21,845 nucleotides of DNA from CATOSD01 sp034422735 (lineage in GTDB: Bacteria; Chloroflexota; Dehalococcoidia; Lucifugimonadales; CATOSD01): positions 1-21,845 of the forward strand of contig DAOUJL010000034.1 in NCBI GenBank assembly GCA_034422735.1, written 5' to 3'. Made by a program: the position numbers and the translations under genes. Shown one piece after another: positions 1-7,054 of the stretch. The notes below the pieces were generated by a model. That model made no database searches. It saw only the letters and a list, made by a program, of their open reading frames with translations, and was not told the origin of the DNA. Position 1 is the first letter of the stretch, and every line of letters begins with the position of its first letter.

Positions 1-351
1 GAGCAGTACCGCGAGTTGGTGCAGTCGGTCGAGGTCGTGAACCCCGGTACCGGCGAGTGTGTTGAGCCTTCGTCCGCCAGCGTGGCGAACGGGCAGTACA
101 TCCCGCTGGCGCGGCCCATCTTCATCTACGCGCGGCTCGACCACGTGGTCGAGCGTCCCGAGGTGGCGGCGTTCGTGGACTTCTACCTCAAAGAGGCCAC
201 CACACTGGTCGGCGAGGTCGGCTACGTGGCCCTCCCCGAAAGCGCATACGAGTGGGGCAAGAACAGGGTGGCCAACCGCAGCACCGGCTCGGTGTTCAAC
301 ACAATAGCCGCCGGCACGCCACTGGACGAGGCCCTGGAAAAGGTGAATTAG
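1..351 (+). CDS. pstS: Phosphate ABC transporter substrate-binding protein PstS, C-terminal part
   Basis: An open frame runs from the first base and ends at TAG 349-351, giving the last 116 residues; the start lies upstream of the window. PstS is the exported phosphate receptor that delivers phosphate to the PstC/PstA channel. The visible part matches the PstS C-terminal lobe: a PLARPIFIYAR segment, then FVDFYLKEA, then a VGYVALPESAY segment. The strongest support is position: it is followed without a gap by pstC, pstA, pstB and phoU. The promoter and any Pho-box lie outside the window, so regulation cannot be judged. Identification is firm from context plus motif; signal peptide and phosphate-binding residues are not visible. 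Confidence 0.9.
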   Translation, partial: EQYRELVQSVEVVNPGTGECVEPSSASVANGQYIPLARPIFIYARLDHVVERPEVAAFVDFYLKEATTLVGEVGYVALPESAYEWGKNRVANRSTGSVFNTIAAGTPLDEALEKVN

Positions 352-1290
352 TTGGCGACAATCTCCGCCTCCAGGAGCAATAGCGACAGGTGGCGGAGGA
401 ACCGTCTCTCGCACAAGCTGCGAGAGACGGTCATCCTCTCATTCCTATTCCTGTGCGCGCTGCTCTCGGTCATAACCACCGTGGGCATCGTGGTCACGCT
501 GCTCACCGAAGCAGTGCCGTTCTTCGGCGAGGTGTCCCTGCTGTCGTTCCTTACGGGCACCGTGTGGACGCCCCTGTTCGCCGAAAAGCACTTCGGGGCG
601 CTTCCTCTCTTGTCGGCGACCATCCTCATCGCGGCCATGGCGCTGAGCGTCGCCTTCCCCGTTGGCCTGCTCACCGCCATCTACCTCAGCGAGTACGCGC
701 ACGAAACGGTGCGCTCGGTGGTCAAGCCGGTGCTCGAAGTGCTGGCCGGTATTCCCACGGTCGTGTACGGCTTCTTCGCCATAACCTTTATCGCGCCCAA
801 CATAGTAAAACCACTCTTCGATTCCGAGACTATCTTCACCGCCCTGGCCGCGTCCCTGGCGATGGGCATCATGCTCATTCCGATGGTCACATCGCTGAGC
901 GAAGACGCGATGCGCGCCGTCCCAACCTCTCTGCGTGAGGGCGCCTACGCGCTCGGCTCCAACCGCTTCCAGGTATCCACCCGAGTGGTGGTCCCCGCCG
1001 CCCTCTCCGGCATAATGGCCTCCGGGCTGCTGGCCCTCGCGCGAGCCGTGGGCGAAACGATGATAGTCACCATCGCGGCGGGCGGCATCCCCAACCTGTC
1101 GATCAATCCCGTTGAAGCGATGCAGGCCATGACCGCCTACATAATGGAGGTAGCGATGGGTGACACCCCGCGCGGCACGATCGAGTACAAGAGCATTTTC
1201 GCCATAGGCTCGCTTTTGTTCGTGTTCACCCTCGGCCTCAACCTCCTGGCTCAGGCGCTGCTTGGCCGATTCAGGGAGGTGTACGATTGA
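352..1290 (+). CDS. pstC: Phosphate ABC transporter permease PstC
   Basis: This 312-residue protein is one of the two membrane subunits of the high-affinity phosphate importer. After a basic, Ser/Arg-rich N-terminus of about 28 residues come about six hydrophobic segments. A binding-protein-dependent permease EAA-type loop (SLREGAYALG) near residue 194 is followed by the ARAVGETM segment typical of Pst permeases. The start is TTG at 352, directly after the pstS stop; an AAGGTGA ribosome site at 340-346 supports it. Its stop overlaps the pstA start (ATTGA), which implies translational coupling. Length and topology are normal for PstC. It should pair with PstA and the PstB ATPase. Only the rare start codon is unusual, and it is shared with pstA. 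Confidence 0.95.
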   Translation: MATISASRSNSDRWRRNRLSHKLRETVILSFLFLCALLSVITTVGIVVTLLTEAVPFFGEVSLLSFLTGTVWTPLFAEKHFGALPLLSATILIAAMALSVAFPVGLLTAIYLSEYAHETVRSVVKPVLEVLAGIPTVVYGFFAITFIAPNIVKPLFDSETIFTALAASLAMGIMLIPMVTSLSEDAMRAVPTSLREGAYALGSNRFQVSTRVVVPAALSGIMASGLLALARAVGETMIVTIAAGGIPNLSINPVEAMQAMTAYIMEVAMGDTPRGTIEYKSIFAIGSLLFVFTLGLNLLAQALLGRFREVYD

Positions 1291-2177
1291 GCGCCCGCCT
1301 GTCTGCTGAATCGTCTTTCGGGCAGGGCTCGCGTGCACGCCGCAGGCTGTCCTCCATCATCTTCGCGGCGCTCGCCATCGGCGCGACGGCGTTCGGCGTC
1401 GCGGCCCTCGCGCTGCTGCTTTTCACAATCGCGCGTGATGGCCTCGCCCACGTTACCTGGGACTTCCTGAACAGCTTCCCCTCCCGCAAGCCGGAGCTGG
1501 CCGGCGCCAAGGCTGCCCTCCTGGGCACGCTGTGGGTGATGGGCTTCACGTCCCTGTTCTCCATACCCCTGGGCGTGGGCGCGGCGATATACCTGGAGGA
1601 GTTCGCTCCCCGCAACTGGCTGACCCGCGTAATCGAGATCAACATCAGCACACTGGCCGGCGTGCCGTCGGTTGTGTACGGGCTGCTCGGTCTCGCGCTG
1701 TTCGTGTACGGCGCCGGCATGGGGCCCAGTATCCTCGCCGCCGCATGCACGCTTACGCTGCTGATACTCCCCATAATCATCGTCGCCAGCCGCGAGGGAC
1801 TGCGCTCGGTGCCCGTCTCCATGCGCGAGGCGGCCATGGCGCTCGGCTCCACCAAGTGGCAGGCCGTTTGGCATCAGGTGCTGCCCGCCGGCATTCCCGC
1901 CGTGCTCACCGGCGTCATCCTTGCACTCGGTAGAGCCATAGGCGAGACCGCCCCGCTCATCGCCATCGGCGCGTTCACCTCCGTGTTCTTTGTACCCACC
2001 AGCCCGATGGACTCCTTCACGGTGCTGCCCATCCAGGTTTTCAGCTGGCTCTCCCGCCCGCTGAGGGGGTTCCAGGAGAACGCCGCCGCGGGCATAGTTG
2101 TCCTGCTAGTGGTGCTGCTGCTGCTCAACAGCGTTGCCGTAGCGCTTAGGCATATGTATGGTAAGAGGAGCCAATGA
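1287..2177 (+). CDS. pstA: Phosphate ABC transporter permease PstA
   Basis: The 296-residue second permease of the phosphate importer has about six membrane spans. A cytoplasmic EAA loop (SMREAAMALG) lies near residue 178, followed by the GRAIGETAPL segment characteristic of PstA. The TTG start at 1287 overlaps the pstC stop and is preceded by AGGGAGGTG at 1273-1281. The gene ends in an ATGA overlap with pstB, so pstC, pstA and pstB are probably translated in a chain from one message. Length is as expected for the family. PstA and PstC share distant homology, but order and the PstA-like C-terminal half settle which is which. Confidence 0.95.
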   Translation: MSARLSAESSFGQGSRARRRLSSIIFAALAIGATAFGVAALALLLFTIARDGLAHVTWDFLNSFPSRKPELAGAKAALLGTLWVMGFTSLFSIPLGVGAAIYLEEFAPRNWLTRVIEINISTLAGVPSVVYGLLGLALFVYGAGMGPSILAAACTLTLLILPIIIVASREGLRSVPVSMREAAMALGSTKWQAVWHQVLPAGIPAVLTGVILALGRAIGETAPLIAIGAFTSVFFVPTSPMDSFTVLPIQVFSWLSRPLRGFQENAAAGIVVLLVVLLLLNSVAVALRHMYGKRSQ

Positions 2178-3019
2178 TGGCAACTTTGAATCTGAGGAAA
2201 CCCACCTTGAGAAGAGTGGAAACGCGCGCAGCGCCATCGCCCACGTCGCGGGGCGGCGACTACGTGATGGAGATCAAGGACCTCAACGCCTACTACGGCG
2301 ACGTCCTTGCGATCAAGAACATCAACCTCTCGATGCGTCGCAACAGCATCACCGCCGTCATCGGCCCCTCCGGCTGCGGCAAGAGCACACTCGTGCGCTG
2401 CCTCAACCGCATGCACGAACTGGTGCCGGGCGGCCGCATCGAGGGCAGGATCCTCTTTAACGGTGAGGACATCAACGCCCCGGCCGTGGACCCCGTGGAG
2501 CTCCGCAGCACCATAGGCATGGTCTTCCAGAAGCCCAACCCCTTCCCCAAGTCCATCTTCGACAACGTCGCCTTCGGCCTGCGCATAAACGGTTACAGGG
2601 GCGACGTCGCCGAGGCCGTGGAGCGCTCGCTGCGCCAGGCCGCCCTCTGGGACGAGGTCAAGGACCGCCTCAAGCGCAGCGCCCTCGCCCTGTCAGGAGG
2701 CCAGCAGCAGCGGCTGTGCATCGCCCGCGCCATCGCCGTCGAGCCTGAGGTGATCCTGATGGACGAGCCCTGTTCGGCCCTCGATCCCATCGCCACCCTC
2801 GCCATCGAAGACCTCATCCGCGAGCTGCGTGAGAGCTACACCATCGCCATCGTCACCCACAACATGCAGCAGGCCGCCAGGGTCTCCGATGAAACCGCCT
2901 TCCTGATGGTCGACGAGGACCGTGCCGGATTTCTGGTCGAGTTCGATTCCACCGAACGCATCTTCACCAACCCCAGCCATCAGCAAACCGAGGCCTACAT
3001 TACCGGCCGCTTCAGCTAA
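2174..3019 (+). CDS. pstB: Phosphate ABC transporter ATP-binding protein PstB
   Basis: This 281-residue ATPase drives phosphate import. Walker A is GPSGCGKST at residues 64-72, the Q-loop is in VFQKPNPFP (about 118-125), the signature is LSGGQQQR at 173-180, Walker B is VILMDEP at 193-199, and the switch histidine is His229 in IVTHN. All catalytic positions are present. The ATG at 2174 overlaps the pstA stop and has AAGAGGAG at 2163-2170. Compared with E. coli PstB there is an extra N-terminal tail of about 25 residues rich in Arg, Ser and Pro; GTG or ATG codons near residues 31-32 (VMEIKDL) could be the core start, but the overlap and ribosome site favour 2174. It is followed by two tandem hairpin repeats before phoU. 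Confidence 0.97.
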   Translation: MMATLNLRKPTLRRVETRAAPSPTSRGGDYVMEIKDLNAYYGDVLAIKNINLSMRRNSITAVIGPSGCGKSTLVRCLNRMHELVPGGRIEGRILFNGEDINAPAVDPVELRSTIGMVFQKPNPFPKSIFDNVAFGLRINGYRGDVAEAVERSLRQAALWDEVKDRLKRSALALSGGQQQRLCIARAIAVEPEVILMDEPCSALDPIATLAIEDLIRELRESYTIAIVTHNMQQAARVSDETAFLMVDEDRAGFLVEFDSTERIFTNPSHQQTEAYITGRFS

Positions 3020-3022
3020 CTG

Positions 3023-3102
3023 ACACAACATGCCTCCTCTCCCCTGACGGGAGAGGGCTAGGGTGAATACACAACATGCCTCCTCTCCCTTGACGGGAGA
3101 GG
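3023..3102. repeat. Tandem pair of palindromic repeat units between pstB and phoU
   Basis: Two copies of a 34-nt unit, with a 46-nt period, occupy 3023-3056 and 3069-3102. Each starts ACACAACATGCC and holds a hairpin, CCTCTCCC paired with GGGAGAGG (3036-3043 with 3049-3056, and 3082-3089 with 3095-3102). The second copy differs by one base in the loop. They are followed by AGGGTGAA-type tails. The same core recurs at 19371 and 19594, so this is a dispersed family. In the message between pstB and phoU the hairpins may influence RNA stability or partial termination; that is inference, as no U-run follows. Confidence 0.85.
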
Positions 3103-3133
3103 ATTGAGGAGAGGGTGAAGAGAGGTTACCGCC

Positions 3134-3805
3134 ATGGCGAGAGTCGGATTCAGTAATGACCTCAGAGATCTCCAAGACGAGCTGCTGGTGCTGGCCAACA
3201 TGGTCGAGAAGGCCATCGCACGCTCGCTGGACGCGCTCAAGAACCGCGACCTCGCGCTTTCGGAAGAAGTCGTCCGCGACGACGACGTCATCGACCTCAA
3301 GCGCATGGAGCTGGAGGAGCGCTGCATCGACCTCATCGCCACCCAGCAGCCGCTCGCCGGAGACCTCCGCGTGCTCATCACCGTGCTCCACATGTCCGTG
3401 GAGCTGGAGCGCATCGGCGACTACGCCGAGGGCATCGCCAAGATAAGCCTGATGATGGGCAACGAGCCGCCGCTCAAACCCCTCATAGACATTCCCCGTA
3501 TGGCCGACAAGGCCACCGACATGCTCCGCCGCAGCCTCGACTCCTTCGTCAACCGCGACGTGGACCTGGCCAAGGCCGTGTGCGAGGACGATGACGAAGT
3601 AGACGCGCTCTACGAGCAGGTGTACAGGGAGCTGCTTACCTACATGATGGCATCGCCCGCGGCCATCCAGCGCGCGACCTTCCTGCTGTGGGTGGCCCAC
3701 GACCTCGAACGGATAGCGGACCGCACCACCAACATCGCCGAGCAGGTGATCTACATGGTCACCGGCGACTTCACGCAGGCGAACGCCAGGGTCTCGACCT
3801 ACTGA
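3134..3805 (+). CDS. phoU: Phosphate signalling accessory protein PhoU
   Basis: This 223-residue all-helical cytoplasmic protein is the negative regulator that links the Pst transporter to phosphate signalling. It has the expected twin PhoU repeats, each ending in a metal-binding-type helix: ELERIGDYAEGI near residues 94-105 and DLERIADRTTNIAE near 192-205. The ATG at 3134 is preceded by GAGAGG at 3120-3125, spacing about 8 nt. It sits 114 nt after pstB and is the last gene of the pst operon here; no pho two-component genes lie in the window. Its stop faces the stop of the TauE-like gene, 10 nt apart. Length is normal. Confidence 0.95.
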   Translation: MARVGFSNDLRDLQDELLVLANMVEKAIARSLDALKNRDLALSEEVVRDDDVIDLKRMELEERCIDLIATQQPLAGDLRVLITVLHMSVELERIGDYAEGIAKISLMMGNEPPLKPLIDIPRMADKATDMLRRSLDSFVNRDVDLAKAVCEDDDEVDALYEQVYRELLTYMMASPAAIQRATFLLWVAHDLERIADRTTNIAEQVIYMVTGDFTQANARVSTY

Positions 3806-3815
3806 CGCCGCGTTC

Positions 3816-4667
3816 CTACTCGAACGCCCGCCACACCAGCAGCACGCCGACGACCACCAGCACCGCGCCCATCGAGCCTATCAGCGTGTTCAGGCTGGCC
3901 CGGCCCGTGTACTTCGCGCCAATGTAGCTGCCCGCCATCGCGGCCGCGCCCATGCACGCCAGCAGCGGATAGTCCACCTCGCCCTGCACCGCGTGCCCAA
4001 TGAAGCCCAGCGCTCCCAGGAAGAAGCCGATGAACAGGTTGGTGCCCGCCGCTATCCGGGGATCAATCTTCAGAATGCGAATCAGCGCCGGCAACCGTAT
4101 GCTGCCCAGGATCAGCCCGACCGCGCCGCCCAACAGCCCGACGCCCAGTCCTATGCCCGCCTCCGCGGCGATCCGGTTGCGGCTGAAGATCCCCGGCGAC
4201 CCCTCCAGGTCCGCTCCGAACAGGTGCTGGCTGCCCGAGTCGCGCCGGTTTCGCACCATAATGAAGAACTCCACGCCCTGCCAGCCCACCAGCAGGCCCG
4301 CCAGGAACAACAACAACTGATCGTCCACTACGTCGGTGGTGCTGGCGAACCCACCCACGAACGCGCCCACGAACGCGGGCACGCCCATGAACAGCACCAC
4401 CCGCATGTCCACGCGCCCTTCGCGGAAGTGGCGGATCGCCCCGGTCAGCGACGCCAGGCTGCTCACCAGAATGTTGGTGCCGCCCGCGATGGGCGCCGCC
4501 ATGCCGATAAGCAGCATAGCCGGAAGCCGCATCGTCCCCAGCGCCAGGCCGACGAAGCCGCCCAGCAGCCCCACGCCGAACGATACCACCGTCAGCAGCG
4601 CCACCTGCCACACCAGCATGTCCGAGGGCAGTCCGAACTCGTTAAGCGGCAAATCCATGGCGCGCAT
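3816..4667 (-). CDS. TauE/SafE family membrane transport protein (probable anion/sulfite exporter)
   Basis: This 283-residue membrane protein is of the TauE/SafE (DUF81) family, proposed exporters of sulfite, sulfoacetate or related anions. It shows about eight hydrophobic segments in two internal repeats: the LGGFVGLALGTMRLPAML stretch near residues 35-52 is echoed by LGGAVGLILGSIRLPALI near 180-197. Each repeat is followed by an AGTN- or GGTN-type motif (GGTNILVSSLASLTG; AGTNLFIGFFLG), typical of the family. The ATG at 4667 has a weak AGGGT site upstream; an in-frame ATG at 4658 is an alternative. It converges with phoU and is divergent from the HEPN/MNT pair. Neighbours do not reveal the substrate. 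Confidence 0.85.
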   Translation of the reverse strand: MRAMDLPLNEFGLPSDMLVWQVALLTVVSFGVGLLGGFVGLALGTMRLPAMLLIGMAAPIAGGTNILVSSLASLTGAIRHFREGRVDMRVVLFMGVPAFVGAFVGGFASTTDVVDDQLLLFLAGLLVGWQGVEFFIMVRNRRDSGSQHLFGADLEGSPGIFSRNRIAAEAGIGLGVGLLGGAVGLILGSIRLPALIRILKIDPRIAAGTNLFIGFFLGALGFIGHAVQGEVDYPLLACMGAAAMAGSYIGAKYTGRASLNTLIGSMGAVLVVVGVLLVWRAFE

Positions 4668-4731
4668 TCTACCCTATCCGCTCTGCCGCCGCATGAATGC
4701 TGCGGGGCTGAACCCCAGGTGACCGCGTGCG

Positions 4732-4760
4732 TTGACTGAACGCATCCGGGGGCATATTCT
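4732..4760 (+). promoter_or_regulatory. Sigma-70-like promoter of the HEPN/nucleotidyltransferase pair
   Basis: TTGACT at 4732-4737 and TATTCT at 4755-4760 are separated by 17 nt, close to consensus. Transcription would begin near 4767, leaving a leader of about 120 nt before the ATG at 4887. The position in the gap between divergent genes fits. Confidence 0.6.
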
Positions 4761-4766
4761 TGAGTG

Positions 4767-4810
4767 ACATCCAAACCGCCGATGCGAAATGCTCTAAGTT
4801 CGTTGGATGT
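4767..4810 (+). promoter_or_regulatory. Inverted repeat in the leader of the HEPN/nucleotidyltransferase operon
   Basis: ACATCCAA at 4767-4774 is perfectly complementary to TTGGATGT at 4803-4810, enclosing a 28-nt loop and starting right at the predicted transcription start. It could be a 5' RNA stem or an operator with half-sites spaced about 36 nt. The rest of the leader, 4811-4886, holds a small TGCC/GGCA stem and the ribosome site. Confidence 0.4.
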
Positions 4811-4886
4811 GGCACGTGCAGTAAACCTGCCTGCGGCAAGGGAACGGCGATACTCACGGGTCCAATTAGGAGAGGCGAGTCTGAGC

Positions 4887-5309
4887 ATGGTCATCAACAC
4901 AGACTTCCTCGTCCGATGCGTCAACACGCTGGAAGCGGCATTCGACCACCTCCAGACGGTTGAACCTTCCGACTCTGTCTACGAGATCTACCGAGCTGCG
5001 TCAGTGAAGGAGTTTGAGCTCGTCTTGGAGCAATCGGGAAGCCTGCTCAAGAAGCGGCTGCGGCCATACTTTGCCAGTAACAGACAGGTTGACCGTCTGA
5101 CTTTCAAGAGCGCCTTCAGGCACGCGGCCAGGCACGGGCTCATCTCCGTCGCCGCCTGCGAGCGGTGGCTGGAGTACCGGGACGCCAGGAACGATACGGC
5201 CCACCAATACGGCGAAGGATTCGCGGAGATCACTCTAAAGCTGCTTCCACAGTTCATAATCGATGCCAGAGAATTGGCGAGCGTGATACGGGAGCAAACG
5301 GATGACTGA
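4887..5309 (+). CDS. HEPN-type nucleotidyltransferase substrate-binding protein (HI0074-like; putative HepT-like toxin)
   Basis: This 140-residue, mostly helical protein resembles the HI0074/NTase-substrate-binding family, a branch of the HEPN superfamily. It carries R-N-D-T-A-H-Q-Y at residues 101-108, i.e. the R-x4-H HEPN ribonuclease motif (Arg101, His106) followed by Tyr108 in R-x4-H-x-Y, the tyrosine modified by AMPylation in characterised HepT toxins. The open frame extends back to a GTG at 4764, but TAGGAGAGG at 4867-4875 and the predicted promoter both favour ATG 4887. Its end overlaps the nucleotidyltransferase start (ATG 5302), so the two are translationally coupled. Family and pairing are fairly sure; toxicity is inferred from related pairs and could be absent. 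Confidence 0.8.
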   Translation: MVINTDFLVRCVNTLEAAFDHLQTVEPSDSVYEIYRAASVKEFELVLEQSGSLLKKRLRPYFASNRQVDRLTFKSAFRHAARHGLISVAACERWLEYRDARNDTAHQYGEGFAEITLKLLPQFIIDARELASVIREQTDD

Positions 5310-5628
5310 CCGTCTCGACCTGCCGCCCCGCTACCGGGAGCGACTTCAAGAACTGCTGAGAGATCATGTGCCCGACGCGGAAGTGTGGGCCTTTGGCAGT
5401 CGTGTGAACGGAGAGAGCCACGAGGCCAGTGACCTGGACCTCGTGATTCGCGGTCCAATGCTGGAACCGCTGGGCGCTGAGTTTATGCACCTGGTAGATG
5501 CGCTCGACAACTCGAGCATACCGATTCTCGTTGAGGTGCTTGATTGGGCAAGGTTGCCGGAGAGTTTCCACAGGGAGATCCAGCGGGACTACGTGGTAGT
5601 GCAGCGACAGCCGGTCCAGCGACGCTGA
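5302..5628 (+). CDS. Minimal nucleotidyltransferase (HI0073/MntA-like; putative antitoxin)
   Basis: This 108-residue protein is a minimal nucleotidyltransferase of the DNA polymerase beta fold. The G-S-x10-D-x-D catalytic motif is intact: Gly32-Ser33, then ten residues, then Asp44-Leu-Asp46. A third acidic position is likely Glu78 or Asp81 in VEVLDW. In MntA-type systems such an enzyme AMPylates the HEPN partner and so neutralises it; in HI0073/HI0074 the nucleotide target is unknown. It overlaps the HEPN gene by 8 nt. The start ATG has no strong site of its own, in keeping with coupling. It converges on the DUF4129 gene with 28 nt between stops, containing a short AGCC/GGCT stem. Confidence 0.85.
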   Translation: MTDRLDLPPRYRERLQELLRDHVPDAEVWAFGSRVNGESHEASDLDLVIRGPMLEPLGAEFMHLVDALDNSSIPILVEVLDWARLPESFHREIQRDYVVVQRQPVQRR

Positions 5629-5656
5629 AGCCCACATTAGCCTCCCGGCTGAGCAT

Positions 5657-7054
5657 CTACCCCGGTAGCTCTTCCATCTGCGCCTTCAGTTCGTCAAGCA
5701 CCGCCCGCGGCGGCGGGTGGTGGCCGTAGCAGGCGTTGGTGAACGCCGCCGTCGCCGACCGCGCCAGTCTACGGGGCAGCACCTGCTCCAGCGTGTGCTG
5801 GTATTCCAGCGGCGTCGCGTGCTCGGGCCGGGGGAAACCCTGCTCGCTGGCCTGCTCCAGCAGGCCGAAGTACACCCTGAACACGTCCACTATCTCCGCA
5901 TCGTCGTCCGGAAGCCGCAGCCCCGCGGCCTCTCGCGTCCGCCGGAAGCGCCTGGGCAGGAGGTTGAGCAGCAGCCGCTTCAGGTCGTCTCCGGCGTCCG
6001 CGCCCTCCCTCACCGACTCGCGAGTGCCCTCGGACTGCACCAGCCGCCACGACAGCCGTCGCCGGAAGGCCGCCGCTATCACGAACAGCGCCCCCGCCAC
6101 CAGCAGCGCCACCAGCGCCCACTGAGACACCTGCACCACCGCCGCGACCACCTCGTTCACCTCGCCCGTCTGCTCCCGCACCTCCAGCAGCGCGCCGCCC
6201 ATGTCCGGTGCCTCGAAGGGTACGTCGCTGTCAAACCAGCCCAGCACAGTGAGAAGCCCCTGCGTGAGAGCGCCGACCACGAACGCGATGGGCACGATGA
6301 TGACGTAGAAGACCACGGTCCCCAGCAGGTTCAGCACCACCAGCGCAGGCCTCGAGATATACTCCAGCACGTCGCGCTGCAACATGCTGACAAGCAGGCC
6401 CACAATCACGATCCCCAGCACCAGGCCGCCGATCACCTTCAGCCAGGCGCGCCCCTCGATGGCCTGCCGCGACGCCGGAAGCAGCCGCCCGGCGCCCATT
6501 CCGGCCAGGCCTGCCGCGAAGAACAGGATCATAGAGCCGAACACCTGGAGGTCGGCCGGGTGCGCCACGTCCACCACCGCCGCGATCGCCACGACCAGCA
6601 CTCCCAGCCGAAAGCTGGTGCTCAGGCTTTCGACGGGGTACTCGGACGCCGCAATCATCCCGCCGCGCCACCAGAGCGCCGCCCCCAGTATGCTGCCCAC
6701 CGACGCCCGGAACGTATAACCTTCGACGTCCGCGCCCCGGACGACGGTCGCGATCCACCCCAGCTCCAGGCCCGAGCTCGGGTCGACCTGCGAGCCCACC
6801 GCCACCACGATCACGGCGACGCCCATGGCCAGTTGGATCCCGTAGGCCATCCTGGTGGGCATCAGCACCATCTGCAGCAGCCGCGCGGTCAGCGTCGATA
6901 TCCCCACCAGCGCGAGCACCGCGGACAGGCTCAGCGGGCTTCCGTCCTGCGCCAGCGTTATCCCCAGCAGCCCCAGCAGCAGGTACAGCCACGCGCTCTC
7001 CGCCAGGACGGTGGCCGCGATTACCAGCCTATCTTGGAGTGAATGGGCCGGCAT
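5657..7054 (-). CDS. DUF4129-domain transmembrane protein
   Basis: This 465-residue protein has about ten hydrophobic segments in residues 10-340, then a cytoplasmic-looking charged stretch and a C-terminal DUF4129-like domain. The domain signatures include DVFRVYFGLLEQA near residue 388, RPEHATPLEYQHTLEQVL, and an FTNACYG helix near the end. DUF4129 is often fused to transglutaminase proteins (TgpA) or encoded beside MoxR/DUF58 genes, as here; its function is unknown. No transglutaminase domain is present. The ATG at 7052-7054 lies inside the end of the DUF58 gene (26-nt overlap), implying coupling. It is the last gene of the minus-strand run. Confidence 0.75.
   Translation of the reverse strand: MPAHSLQDRLVIAATVLAESAWLYLLLGLLGITLAQDGSPLSLSAVLALVGISTLTARLLQMVLMPTRMAYGIQLAMGVAVIVVAVGSQVDPSSGLELGWIATVVRGADVEGYTFRASVGSILGAALWWRGGMIAASEYPVESLSTSFRLGVLVVAIAAVVDVAHPADLQVFGSMILFFAAGLAGMGAGRLLPASRQAIEGRAWLKVIGGLVLGIVIVGLLVSMLQRDVLEYISRPALVVLNLLGTVVFYVIIVPIAFVVGALTQGLLTVLGWFDSDVPFEAPDMGGALLEVREQTGEVNEVVAAVVQVSQWALVALLVAGALFVIAAAFRRRLSWRLVQSEGTRESVREGADAGDDLKRLLLNLLPRRFRRTREAAGLRLPDDDAEIVDVFRVYFGLLEQASEQGFPRPEHATPLEYQHTLEQVLPRRLARSATAAFTNACYGHHPPPRAVLDELKAQMEELPG

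Noticed and set aside
3023..3102. CRISPR-like direct repeats
   Set aside because: Only two units, a strong palindrome within each, a 12-nt spacer, no cas genes, and further solitary copies elsewhere; it fits a dispersed hairpin repeat.
2693..3700. A 335-codon minus-strand frame across pstB and phoU
   Set aside because: It crosses both genes and the repeat pair; the plus-strand products are unmistakable PstB and PhoU.
4764..4886. Extended N-terminus of the HEPN protein from GTG 4764
   Set aside because: This start would lie before or at the predicted transcription start; the 41 extra residues look unstructured, while ATG 4887 has its own ribosome site and gives the family length.
5717..7042. 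A 441-codon plus-strand open frame opposite the DUF4129 gene
   Set aside because: Its product is His/Arg/Gln-rich and without membrane or domain pattern; it is an antisense shadow of a GC-rich gene whose minus-strand product is a clear DUF4129 membrane protein.
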